This document shows, in pieces, positions 8,503-17,097 of a DNA stretch of 64,000 nt. Below the pieces are notes generated by a model. It saw only the letters and a program-made list of their open reading frames with translations, ran no database searches and was not told the origin of the DNA. The translations under genes and the position numbers were made by a program. The stretch covers positions 104,382 through 168,381 of the forward strand of contig NZ_BMVU01000012.1 in assembly GCF_014650875.1 (NCBI RefSeq). The letters are read 5' to 3'. The DNA is from Streptomyces minutiscleroticus (GTDB lineage Bacteria; Actinomycetota; Actinomycetes; Streptomycetales; Streptomycetaceae). Positions within the stretch are counted from its first letter, which is position 1; every line of letters begins with the position of its first letter.

Positions 8503-8984
8503 GAGGACGAGCGTGCCACAGCCTCGGCGTGCGTACTGCCCGGGCCCGCGGAGTTCTGCCGGGGGTGCGGCTTGGCGTGCTGCAGGACGGACGCCGTCTC
8601 CTTGACCGAGGCCGCGGTCTTCTGCGGGCCCTTGCCCTTCTTGGCCTTCTTCGCGAAGACCAGGCCGATGAGCGCGAGGAACCCGGCGACCAGGACGTTC
8701 GCGGCGAAGGAGAGCAGGAAGCAGACGGCGAGGTTCCAGTCGCTCCAGGTGCGGATGCCGTACGCCAGGGCGAAGCTGAGCATGGGCAGCGAGAAGATCA
8801 GCACCGCGCCGGCCGCGGAGAAGGCGCCACCGCTGACCGCGCCGCGCTTGACGTCCTGCTTGAGCTGCGCCTTCGCCAGCGCGATCTCGTCGTGCACCAG
8901 CGCGGACATCTCGGTCGTCGCCGAGGCGAACAACTGGCCGATGCTGCGTTCGGCGCCGACCGGGCTGCCGTCGGGTGCGCTCAT
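8499..8984 (-). CDS. Phage holin-like (PF07332) membrane protein
   Basis: This 161-residue protein has an amphipathic N-terminal helix (residues about 20-45), two strong transmembrane segments, and a charged Lys/Ala-rich end. The pattern matches the actinobacterial putative phage-holin/DUF1469 family, which is chromosomal and widespread; despite the name there is no sign of a prophage here. The ATG is clear, and the stop overlaps the start of the hydrolase gene, showing co-translation. The role is unknown, possibly membrane stress. Confidence 0.85.
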   Translation of the reverse strand: MSAPDGSPVGAERSIGQLFASATTEMSALVHDEIALAKAQLKQDVKRGAVSGGAFSAAGAVLIFSLPMLSFALAYGIRTWSDWNLAVCFLLSFAANVLVAGFLALIGLVFAKKAKKGKGPQKTAASVKETASVLQHAKPHPRQNSAGPGSTHAEAVARSSS

Positions 8985-9085
8985 CGCGGTCTCCCTGCTC
9001 TCTGCGGACTGTGCCGCGGTGGGTCCGCGGGCGGCCCGCGGTACTGCCGCGGACTGCTGCGGACGTTATGGATGGACAGGTCAGA

Positions 9086-10486
9086 TCATGCCGGACTGTC
9101 GTGCTGGTCGCCTGCCCCGCCCATCACTTCGGCAAGCCTTCGATGCTCGGCGGCCTTCCGCTCGTGCATCTCGGCCATCCGCAGGTGGTACTCCGGGTCG
9201 TCCTGCTCGTACACGTCGGGGATGCCGTCCTGGTCCTCGTCGCGCTCCTCGGCCTCGCACAGCCGCCGGTACCGGTCGTTGCGGATCTTCAGCAGGACGG
9301 AGGACAGCACGGCCGCGATCACGGAGCCGGTGAGGACGGCCGCCTTCACCTCGTCGGTCAGTGCGGCGTCCCCCTCGAAGGCGAGCTCGCCGATGAGCAG
9401 GGAGACCGTGAAGCCGATGCCCGCCAGCACGGCCACCGCGAAGACGTCGGCCCAGGCCAGCTCCTCGGACAGCGACGCACGGGTGAAGCGGGCCGTCAGC
9501 CAGGTGCCGCCGAGGATGCCGAGGGTCTTGCCGACGACGAGCCCGAGGACGACACCGAGGGTCTCCGGCCGGGAGAACACGTCGCCCAGTGCCCCGCCCG
9601 ACAGTGAGACACCGGCGCTGAACAGTGCGAACAGCGGCACGGCGAGTCCGGCGGAGAGCGGGCGCACCAGGTGCTCGATGCGCTCCCCGGGGGAGGTGCG
9701 CTCGCCCTCGCGGGGGGTGCAGCGCAGCATGAGGCCCATCGCGACGCCGGCGATGGTGGCGTGGACGCCGCTGTTGTACATCAGCGCCCAGACCACCAGC
9801 GCCAGTGGCACGTACACGTACCAGCCGCGGACCCCCGTCCTGAGCAGCACCCAGAAGACGGCGAGGCCGGCCACGGCGCCGCCCAGCGCCGCGAAGTCCA
9901 GGTCCGAGGTGAAGAAGACCGCGATGATCAGGATGGCGAAGAGGTCGTCGACGACGGCGAGCGTGAGCAGAAAGGCGCGCAGCGCGGACGGCAGGGAGGT
10001 GCCGATCACCGCGAGGACGGCGAGCGCGAAGGCGATGTCGGTGGCGGTGGGCACGGCCCAGCCCGCGGTGGAGCCGCCACCGGCGACGTTGACCAGGGTG
10101 TAGACGAGCGCGGGCGCGGCCATGCCGCAGAGCGCCGCGATCACCGGCAGGGCCGCCGCCTTCGGGTCGCGCAGGTCGCCCGCGACCAGTTCGCGCTTGA
10201 GCTCGACGCCGGCGACGAAGAAGAAGACGGCCAGAAGTCCGTCGGCCGCCCAGTGCCCCACGGACAGGTCCAGGCCGAGCGCGGCGGGGCCGAGGTGGAA
10301 GTCGCGGACGCTCGCGTAGCCGTCGCGCAGACCGGGAACGTTGGCCAGGACCAGGGCCAGGACGGCGGCCGCCAGCAGGAGGACGCCGCCGACCGTCTCG
10401 GTGCGCAGCGCCTCGACGACGCGGGTGCGCTCGGGCAGGGAGAGGCGGCCAAGGGCCTTGCGGGAGTCGGTGCGGGGTGCGGTCAC
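9086..10486 (-). CDS. nhaA: Na+/H+ antiporter NhaA
   Basis: The 466-residue inner-membrane antiporter keeps the NhaA hallmarks: PTATDIAFAL, the ion-binding Asp pair in AVVDDLFAIL and the conserved Lys in VVGKTLG. It exchanges cytoplasmic Na+ or Li+ for external protons in pH and salt homeostasis. About 60 charged residues extend beyond the last helix, including DEDQDGIPDVYE at residues 416-427, which fits a DxDxDGxxDxxE calcium-binding loop. E. coli NhaA has about 388 residues and no such tail. Confidence 0.95.
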   Translation of the reverse strand: MTAPRTDSRKALGRLSLPERTRVVEALRTETVGGVLLLAAAVLALVLANVPGLRDGYASVRDFHLGPAALGLDLSVGHWAADGLLAVFFFVAGVELKRELVAGDLRDPKAAALPVIAALCGMAAPALVYTLVNVAGGGSTAGWAVPTATDIAFALAVLAVIGTSLPSALRAFLLTLAVVDDLFAILIIAVFFTSDLDFAALGGAVAGLAVFWVLLRTGVRGWYVYVPLALVVWALMYNSGVHATIAGVAMGLMLRCTPREGERTSPGERIEHLVRPLSAGLAVPLFALFSAGVSLSGGALGDVFSRPETLGVVLGLVVGKTLGILGGTWLTARFTRASLSEELAWADVFAVAVLAGIGFTVSLLIGELAFEGDAALTDEVKAAVLTGSVIAAVLSSVLLKIRNDRYRRLCEAEERDEDQDGIPDVYEQDDPEYHLRMAEMHERKAAEHRRLAEVMGGAGDQHDSPA

Positions 10487-10637
10487 GGTGCGGACCTCCG
10501 GTCGGCGGGCAGGGCAGAAGACCTGCCGACCAGACTTCCCGGCGCACCTGATGTCGCGTGTCGCGTCGCTGACGCGCTCGTCATGCTACCCGCGCCCCCC
10601 GCGGGCACACCTGGCGCGAGCGGCGCACGACGCGGAA

Positions 10638-10670
10638 GGGGCACCCGGCGCATGCGCTGCCGGGTGCCCC
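10638..10670 (-). terminator. 12-bp hairpin downstream of acs
   Basis: GGGGCACCCGGC at 10638-10649 pairs perfectly with 10659-10670 around a 9-nt loop. It lies 47 bp after the acetyl-CoA synthetase stop and ahead of nhaA on the same strand, so it separates the two units. Confidence 0.7.
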
Positions 10671-10716
10671 TGGAGAGGCGCGGTCAATCCCTCGCGCACT
10701 CCTGTGGCCGAATGGC

Positions 10717-12672
10717 TCAGTCGTCGCTGGAGGTCGTCGGGAGCTTGGACTGGATGAGGTCCATGACCGTGGAGTCCGTCAGGGTGGTGACGTCCCCCAG
10801 CTCGCGGTTCTCGGCGACGTCGCGCAGCAGACGGCGCATGATCTTGCCGGAGCGGGTCTTGGGCAGCTCGGCCACCGGCAGGATCCGCTTGGGCTTGGCG
10901 ATCGGGCCGAGGGAGGTGCCGACGTGGTTGCGCAGCTCGGCGACCAGGTCCTCGGTCTCCGCGGCCGAGCCGCGCAGGATCACGAAGGCGACGATGGCCT
11001 GGCCGGTGGTCTCGTCCGCGGCGCCGACGACCGCCGCCTCGGCGACCGAGGGGTGCGAGACGAGCGCCGACTCGACCTCGGTGGTGGAGATGTTGTGCCC
11101 GGACACGAGCATCACGTCGTCCACCCGGCCGAGCAGCCAGATGTCGCCGTCCTCGTCCTTCTTGGCGCCGTCGCCCGCGAAGTACCTGCCCTCGAAGCGC
11201 GACCAGTAGGTGTCGATGAACCGCTGGTCGTCGCCCCAGATGGTGCGCAGCATCGACGGCCACGGCTCGGTGAGGACCAGGTAGCCGCCCCCGCCGTTCG
11301 GGACCTCATGGGCCTCGTCGTCGACGACGGTGGCCGAGATGCCCGGCAGCGGGCGCTGGGCGGAGCCCGGCTTTGCCTCGGTGACGCCCGGCAGCGGCGA
11401 GATCATCATCGCGCCGGTCTCGGTCTGCCACCAGGTGTCCACGACCGGGGTGCGGTCGGCGCCGATGTGCTTGCGGTACCAGACCCACGCCTCGGGGTTG
11501 ATCGGCTCGCCGACCGAGCCCAGGACGCGCAGCGACGACAGGTCGAACTTGGCGGGGATGTCGTCGCCCCACTTCATGAACGTGCGGATCGCGGTGGGCG
11601 CCGTGTAGAGGATCGTGACGCCGTACTTCTGCACGATCTCCCAGAAGCGGCCCTGGTGCGGGGTGTCCGGCGTGCCCTCGTACATGACCTGCGTCGCGCC
11701 GTTGGCCAGCGGTCCGTAGGTGATGTACGAGTGCCCGGTGACCCAGCCGATGTCGGCGGTGCACCAGTAGACGTCGGTCTCCGGCTTCAGGTCGAACACC
11801 GCGTGGTGGGTGTACGCGGTCTGGGTGAGGTAGCCGCCGGAGGTGTGCAGGATGCCCTTGGGCTTCCCGGTGGTGCCGGACGTGTACAGGATGAACAGCG
11901 GGTGCTCGGCGTCGAACGCCTCGGGCGTGTGCTCCGCGGACTGCCGCCCGGTGATCTCGTGCCACCAGACGTCGCGGCCCTCGGTCCACGCGACGTCCTG
12001 GCCGGTGCGGCGGACCACCAGGACGTTGCGGACGCCCTCGGTGCGGGTGAGCGCCTCGTCGACGGCGGGCTTGAGGGCGGAGGGCTTGCCGCGCCGGTAG
12101 CCGCCGTCGGAGGTGATGACCACCTTGGCGTCGGCGTCCTTGATGCGGGTGGCGATGGCGTCGGCCGAGAAGCCGCCGAAGACCACGGAGTGCGCGGCGC
12201 CGATACGGGCGCACGCGAGCATCGCGACGACCGCCTCGGGGATCATCGGCAGGTAGACGGCGACCCGGTCGCCCTTCTGGACGCCCAGTTCGGTCAGGGC
12301 GTTCGCGGCGCGCGAGACCTCGTCCTTGAGCTGGGCGTAGGTGATGGTGCGGCCGTCGCCGGGCTCGCCCTCGAAGTGGATGGCGACGCGCTCGCCGTGC
12401 CCGGCCTCGACGTGCCGGTCCACGCAGTTGTACGCCACGTTGAGCCTGCCGTCCTTGAACCACTTCGCGAACGGCGGGTTCGACCAGTCCAGGGTCTCGG
12501 TCGGCTCGGTCTCCCAGGTCAGCCGGCGGGCCTGCTCGGCCCAGAAGCCGAGCCTGTCAGCCTTGGCCCGTTCGTACGCCTCCGCGGTGACGTTGGCGTT
12601 CGCGGCCAGGTCGGCGGGCGGCGCGAACCTACGCTCTTCTCGAAGCAGGTTGGCCAAGGATTCGTTGCTCAC
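10717..12672 (-). CDS. acs: Acetyl-CoA synthetase
   Basis: This 651-residue enzyme activates acetate to acetyl-AMP and then acetyl-CoA. Visible motifs are the AMP-binding loop YTSGTTGKPKG, the TWWQTETGA motif, the hinge DGAKKDEDGDIWLLGR and the C-terminal PKTRSGKIMRR whose lysine is the usual acetylation switch. The start is the GTG at 12670-12672, chosen because AAGGGAG lies 6-8 bases upstream; the reading frame opens 14 codons earlier without a ribosome site. The gene is followed by a hairpin terminator. Confidence 0.96.
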   Translation of the reverse strand: MSNESLANLLREERRFAPPADLAANANVTAEAYERAKADRLGFWAEQARRLTWETEPTETLDWSNPPFAKWFKDGRLNVAYNCVDRHVEAGHGERVAIHFEGEPGDGRTITYAQLKDEVSRAANALTELGVQKGDRVAVYLPMIPEAVVAMLACARIGAAHSVVFGGFSADAIATRIKDADAKVVITSDGGYRRGKPSALKPAVDEALTRTEGVRNVLVVRRTGQDVAWTEGRDVWWHEITGRQSAEHTPEAFDAEHPLFILYTSGTTGKPKGILHTSGGYLTQTAYTHHAVFDLKPETDVYWCTADIGWVTGHSYITYGPLANGATQVMYEGTPDTPHQGRFWEIVQKYGVTILYTAPTAIRTFMKWGDDIPAKFDLSSLRVLGSVGEPINPEAWVWYRKHIGADRTPVVDTWWQTETGAMMISPLPGVTEAKPGSAQRPLPGISATVVDDEAHEVPNGGGGYLVLTEPWPSMLRTIWGDDQRFIDTYWSRFEGRYFAGDGAKKDEDGDIWLLGRVDDVMLVSGHNISTTEVESALVSHPSVAEAAVVGAADETTGQAIVAFVILRGSAAETEDLVAELRNHVGTSLGPIAKPKRILPVAELPKTRSGKIMRRLLRDVAENRELGDVTTLTDSTVMDLIQSKLPTTSSDD

Positions 12673-13048
12673 GACATCTCCCTTTCCCAGGGTGTCCGTT
12701 GTGTCCCGGGCCACAGCTCATCAGACGGAACCCCTGATGACAAGGGTCGGCCGACAAGTGGTTTAGACCTGTCGGACGTGCTGGCGGACCGGGGCCATAC
12801 GTTCCCACGGACGTGGAGGGCGTCCGGTTCAGACACACCGGCCGTCCGCCACGGCGGGTGCCCCGCACCGCATGTCGCGCACCACGTGCCGCGTACCGCA
12901 GCCGTGCACAGCGTGTCGCGTACCGCATGCCGTGCCCAGCAGCGTGTCGCGTACCGCATGCCGTGCCCAGCAGCATGTCGCGCACCGCATGCCGTGCGCC
13001 CGGCTCCCGCGTGGGGCGGCCGGGCGCACGGGCGCGGAGGGGGCGGCG
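12673..13048. other. 376-bp gap between acs and the SulP gene
   Basis: This gap holds the acs promoter region and a tandem repeat (listed separately). No convincing coding frame or RNA gene was seen in it. Confidence 0.6.
12870..13003. repeat. 31-bp intergenic tandem repeat
   Basis: Three units start at 12911, 12942 and 12973, exactly 31 bp apart; the first two are near identical and the third has several changes. A longer degenerate copy (12870-12910) precedes them. Each unit carries a TGTCGCGTACCGCATGCCGTG-type core with a GCATGC palindrome. There are no spacers, so it is not CRISPR. Function unknown. Confidence 0.85.
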
Positions 13049-15388
13049 TCAGACGGGCGACCCGGGCCGGGCCGTCGCGGCGACCCGGTCGAACACCCCG
13101 CTCTCCGGGTCGGCGTCCGAGAGCAGGTACGCCTGGGCCTCGCCGACGTCGAAGTACATGCCGTGCAGTTCCAGCGACCCCTGACGCAGGGCCCGCTCGA
13201 CGGACCCGTGGGACCGCAGGTGCTCCAGCTGCTGCATGACATTGGCCAGGGACAGCCGCTCCACGGCGTCGGCGGACTCCCGTCCGGCGATGTGCGGCGC
13301 GGACCCGTCCTCGGCGGCCACCCGCTCCAGACTGGGCCGTCCGTGCCGCAGCCACCGCCTCAGCGGCGACGGGGAGCCGTCCGCGTCCATGGTCAGCAGC
13401 GCCTGCATCGCCCCGCAGCCGGAGTGCCCGCACACCGTGACGGACCGCACCCGCAGCACGTCCACGGCGTACTCGATCGCGGCCGCCACCGAGTCGTCCC
13501 CGCCCTCCTCGCCGGGCAGCGGTACGAGGTTGCCCACGTTCCGCACGACGAAGAGGTCGCCGGGACCGCTCGATGTGATCATCGAGGTGACGAGGCGTGA
13601 GTCGGCGCAGGTGAGGAAGAGCTGCACGGGCTTCTGCCCCTCGCGCGCCAGGCGGGCCAGCTCGCCGCGCATCAGCGGCGCGGTGTTCCGCTGGAACGCG
13701 CTGATGCCGTCGGCCAGCCGGTGCCTGCTCGGCCGCGCGTCCGGCGGCGCCGTGGGCGGGCTCTCGCAGTGGTGGTTGCGCCAGGGCGTCCAGGGGCGGC
13801 AGCGGCAGGGCGAGCCGCTCGCGGTCTCTGCGATGCGCGTCCCGGTCCGCCCGGTGATCCCGACCCGGCCGCCCTGCGCCGTGTGCGCGTTCTGCCAGTC
13901 GTGCAGCGCCTCGTACGCCGCGTGGTCCATGAAGGAGCCGTCCAGCTCCACGACGGCCTCGGCCCCGCGGGGCACGGCGTGCAGCGCCCGGCTGAGCCGC
14001 GGCACGGCGAGGAAGGTCAGCTGTCCTCTGACGCGTACGTGATGGACCCCCTCCTTCTCCTCGTGCGTGATCCGGGTGCGGGTGAGGCGGTGCAGGGCGA
14101 CGCCGACGGCCACGGCGACGCCCAGCGCGACGCCCTCCAGCACCCCGAAGAGCACGACGCCGAACGTGGTGACGACGTACACCAGCACCTCGCGGTGGCG
14201 GGTGACCGTGCGGATGTGGTTCAGGGACACCATCTGGATGCCGACGGACATCACCAGGGCGGCGAGCGCGGCGAGCGGGATCAGCTCCAGGGCGGGGACC
14301 AGGAGCAGCGTGGCCGCCACTACCCAAACGCCGTGCAGCATCGTGGAGTTCCGGCTCTCGGCGCCCGCGTGCACGTTCGCCGTGCTGCGTACGGCGACGC
14401 CGGCGACCGGCAGCCCGCCGAGCGCGCCGGAGACGATGTTCGCGGAGCCCTGGCCCAGCAGCTCCCGGTCGAGGTCGGAGCGCGTGGCCCCGGCGGGCGG
14501 CGGGCCCGGGCGCCGCGCCACCAGTTTGTCCACGGCGACGGCGCCGAGCAGCGACTGCACGCTGCACACCAGGGTGGTGGTCAGCACCGCGGCGACGATG
14601 CCGGTCACCGGTCCCTCGGGCAGCCCGGCCAGTGCGTGGCTGTGCCAGGAGGGCAGGTCGACCCGGGGCAGCGTGAGCCCGGCGAACGAGGCGACCGCGG
14701 TGGCGGCGGCGACCGCGACCAGGGCGGCCGGAAGCTTGCGCAGCAACTGTCCGGCCCGCCCGGGCAGCCGGGGCCAGGCGAACAGCACCGCGAGCGTGAG
14801 CGCGCTCGTCGACACCGCGGCCGGCCGGAGGTCCGCCAGCTGGGCGGGGAGCGCGAGCAGGTTGTCGACGACGGCGCTCTGCGGGGTGCCGCCGAGGACG
14901 ATGTGCAGCTGGGCCACGGCGATGGTGACGCCGATGCCGGCCAGCATGCCGTGCACGATGGCGGGGCTGACGGCGAGCGCGGTACGGGCCACGCGCAGGC
15001 AGCCCAGGCCCAGCTGGGCGAGGCCGGCGAGCACGGTGATGGCGCAGGTGGTCCGCCATCCGTACTGGTGGATGAGGTCGGCGGTGACGACGGTGAGCCC
15101 GGCGGCGGGACCGCTCACCTGGAGCGGGGCGCCGCCGAGGAGTCCGGCGACGAGGCCGCCGACGGCCGCGGCGACGAGGCCCGCCTGGAGCGGGGCGCCG
15201 GTGGCGAGGGCGATGCCGAGGGACAGGGGCAGGGCGATCAGGAAGACGGCGACGGACGCCGACAGATCGGCTCCCGACACGCGGAACGGGCGGAACCGGC
15301 GGAACCGGGACCGCGGCGGGCTGTGCGGCGGATGGGTGCGCTCCGTCCGAGGTGAGTCGGCGGTGCGGGCGGGGACGCAGGCGGACAT
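13049..15388 (-). CDS. SulP anion transporter fused to beta-carbonic anhydrase
   Basis: The 779-residue protein has a SulP permease domain (about residues 45-430, many membrane helices), a STAS domain (about 440-520) and a C-terminal beta-class carbonic anhydrase (about 560-779). The anhydrase part keeps the zinc ligands: Cys and Asp in CADSR and the CGHSGC His/Cys pair. Such fusions are thought to move bicarbonate and interconvert it with CO2 at the membrane. The ATG at 15386-15388 follows GGAGGAG with 10-nt spacing. It diverges from the lipoprotein gene at 15765. Confidence 0.93.
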   Translation of the reverse strand: MSACVPARTADSPRTERTHPPHSPPRSRFRRFRPFRVSGADLSASVAVFLIALPLSLGIALATGAPLQAGLVAAAVGGLVAGLLGGAPLQVSGPAAGLTVVTADLIHQYGWRTTCAITVLAGLAQLGLGCLRVARTALAVSPAIVHGMLAGIGVTIAVAQLHIVLGGTPQSAVVDNLLALPAQLADLRPAAVSTSALTLAVLFAWPRLPGRAGQLLRKLPAALVAVAAATAVASFAGLTLPRVDLPSWHSHALAGLPEGPVTGIVAAVLTTTLVCSVQSLLGAVAVDKLVARRPGPPPAGATRSDLDRELLGQGSANIVSGALGGLPVAGVAVRSTANVHAGAESRNSTMLHGVWVVAATLLLVPALELIPLAALAALVMSVGIQMVSLNHIRTVTRHREVLVYVVTTFGVVLFGVLEGVALGVAVAVGVALHRLTRTRITHEEKEGVHHVRVRGQLTFLAVPRLSRALHAVPRGAEAVVELDGSFMDHAAYEALHDWQNAHTAQGGRVGITGRTGTRIAETASGSPCRCRPWTPWRNHHCESPPTAPPDARPSRHRLADGISAFQRNTAPLMRGELARLAREGQKPVQLFLTCADSRLVTSMITSSGPGDLFVVRNVGNLVPLPGEEGGDDSVAAAIEYAVDVLRVRSVTVCGHSGCGAMQALLTMDADGSPSPLRRWLRHGRPSLERVAAEDGSAPHIAGRESADAVERLSLANVMQQLEHLRSHGSVERALRQGSLELHGMYFDVGEAQAYLLSDADPESGVFDRVAATARPGSPV

Positions 15389-15764
15389 TCTTTCCCGTCT
15401 CCTCCGGGGCGGCGCGGTCGCGGAACGAAGTGGCCCCCGCCGGTCGGCGGGGGTGGGTCGCGGCCGTGGGTCACGGCGTGCAGCGGCGGGATCATCAACA
15501 GTCGGTAAATGGACCGTAATGCAGAGTAAAGGGTTTGTCTCAAAAATCCGGGCAAATGGTGCAATTGTCCACTCGGACGAGTGAATAAGTATGTCGATCG
15601 GCTTGTCGGAACCTCTCCTTCCGGGGTGTGTGCGACCGTGACGGCGCTGCCCGGTATGCCCTGGTTTCCAGGAGCCCTCGCGAGGGTGTCCCGCTCTCGT
15701 GCCGGACTCTCGGCGAAGCCCGGCACCGGCCCTGCTCCGACTCGAAGGAAGAAGGTGGGCGGAG
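15389..15764. promoter_or_regulatory. Divergent promoter region with AT-rich centre
   Basis: The part from about 15495 to 15600 is clearly lower in GC than its surroundings and probably holds the promoters for both divergent genes. It includes a CACTCG-GA-CGAGTG inverted repeat at 15570-15583, a candidate operator. No gene was recognised in this gap. Confidence 0.5.
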
Positions 15765-17051
15765 ATGGCCGCCACCCAGAGGATCGCCGCGGGCGTCACG
15801 GTCGCCGCCGTCTGCGCCGCGGCACTCGCCGGCTGCGCGTCCGAGGACGGCGACGCCCGGCGAGGCGCGCACGGCTCGAAGGAAGGGGCGCACGGTGTCC
15901 GGCAGCCCGGGGCGGCCGCGCCGGGAAGCGTGATGCGGCCGATCGGCGACGGGTCCACGGCGTACACCGGGGCCCAGCCGCACCAGCCGCGGGCCGAGCG
16001 CCTGAAACCCGGCCAAAGACCCCCGCAGTTCGTGGTGTTCTCCTGGGACGGCGCCGGCGAGGACGGCCAGAAGCTGTTCTCCCGCTTCCGCAAGGTCGCC
16101 AGGGAGAACAGGGCGGCGATGACGTTCTTCCTCAGCGGCGTGTACATGCTGCCGGAGGAGAAGCGCGAGCTCTACCGGCCGCCGGGGCACGCGCGGGGCA
16201 GCTCCGACATCGGTTTCAACGACGAGCGGGGCATCCGCGCCACCGTCGGGCAGCTGCGCAAGGCGTGGCTGGAGGGCAACGAGATCGGCACCCACTTCAA
16301 CGGACACTTCTGCGGCGAGGGCGGCGGCGGTGAGTGGTCGGTCGAGGACTGGAAGGACGAGATCGCCCAGGCGAAGTCCTTCGTGAAGGAGTGGAGGACC
16401 AACACGGGCCTGGAGAAGGTCTCCCCGCTCCCCTTCGACTACGACAAGGAGCTCGTCGGCGGCCGCACGCCCTGCCTGGAGGGGCGGAAGAACTTCGTGC
16501 GGGCCGCCCGGCAGCTGGGCTTCCGCTACGACACCAGCGGCGTCGACGAGCAGGTCTGGCCGGAGAAGAAGAAGGGCCTGTGGGACCTGTCGATGCAGCT
16601 CGTCCCGGTTCCGGACCGCGACTTCGAGACGCTCACCATGGACTACAACTTCATGGTCAACCAGTCCGGCACCACGACCCAGGGCGACCCGGACCGGCAC
16701 GAGTACTGGGGCGACCAGATGCGCGACGGCCTGCTGAAGGGGTTCAAGCGCGCGTACAGGGGCAACCGCGCCCCGTTGATCATCGGCAATCACTTCGAGT
16801 CCTGGAACGGCGGCGCCTACATGAGGGCCGTGGAGGAGACCGTCGAACGCGTCTGCACCAAGCCCGAGGTGCGCTGCGTCTCCTTCCGCCAGCTCGCCGA
16901 CTGGCTCGACGCGCAGGACCCGAGGACGCTGGACAAGCTGCGCACCCTGAAGGTGGGCGAGTCCCCCCGCAAGGGCTGGGGCTCCTTCCTGTCGGGCAGA
17001 CCTGCCCCGGCCCCGAAGGGCGTCCCGGGCGCCCCGGCGGCGAAGAAGTAG
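15765..17051 (+). CDS. Polysaccharide-deacetylase-like lipoprotein
   Basis: The 428-residue product starts with a lipoprotein signal ending in the lipobox ALAGC (Cys about residue 23). The mature part looks like a NodB-fold deacetylase: FVVFSWDGAG near the start of the domain occupies the position of the usual TFDDG strand, and NEIGTHFNGHF resembles the His-x3-His metal site. Only one Asp remains where most enzymes have two, so activity is uncertain. An upstream in-frame ATG at 15699 lacks a signal peptide; 15765 is preferred because the lipoprotein signal begins there. A cell-wall or capsule role is inference. Confidence 0.75.
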   Translation: MAATQRIAAGVTVAAVCAAALAGCASEDGDARRGAHGSKEGAHGVRQPGAAAPGSVMRPIGDGSTAYTGAQPHQPRAERLKPGQRPPQFVVFSWDGAGEDGQKLFSRFRKVARENRAAMTFFLSGVYMLPEEKRELYRPPGHARGSSDIGFNDERGIRATVGQLRKAWLEGNEIGTHFNGHFCGEGGGGEWSVEDWKDEIAQAKSFVKEWRTNTGLEKVSPLPFDYDKELVGGRTPCLEGRKNFVRAARQLGFRYDTSGVDEQVWPEKKKGLWDLSMQLVPVPDRDFETLTMDYNFMVNQSGTTTQGDPDRHEYWGDQMRDGLLKGFKRAYRGNRAPLIIGNHFESWNGGAYMRAVEETVERVCTKPEVRCVSFRQLADWLDAQDPRTLDKLRTLKVGESPRKGWGSFLSGRPAPAPKGVPGAPAAKK

Positions 17052-17097
17052 CGAGCGCCGACCGGGAGCGGCGGGACGCCCGGGACCGGGCGGCGGC

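Noticed and set aside
8499..8984. Prophage remnant suggested by the holin-like gene
   Set aside because: No other phage gene is near. The family is a common chromosomal membrane protein in actinobacteria.
12870..13003. Possible CRISPR array from 31-bp repeats
   Set aside because: The units are directly adjacent with no unique spacers and no cas genes nearby.
10924..13239. 771-codon plus-strand frame across acs and the repeat region
   Set aside because: It runs antisense to acetyl-CoA synthetase and then through tandem repeats; no domain is present.
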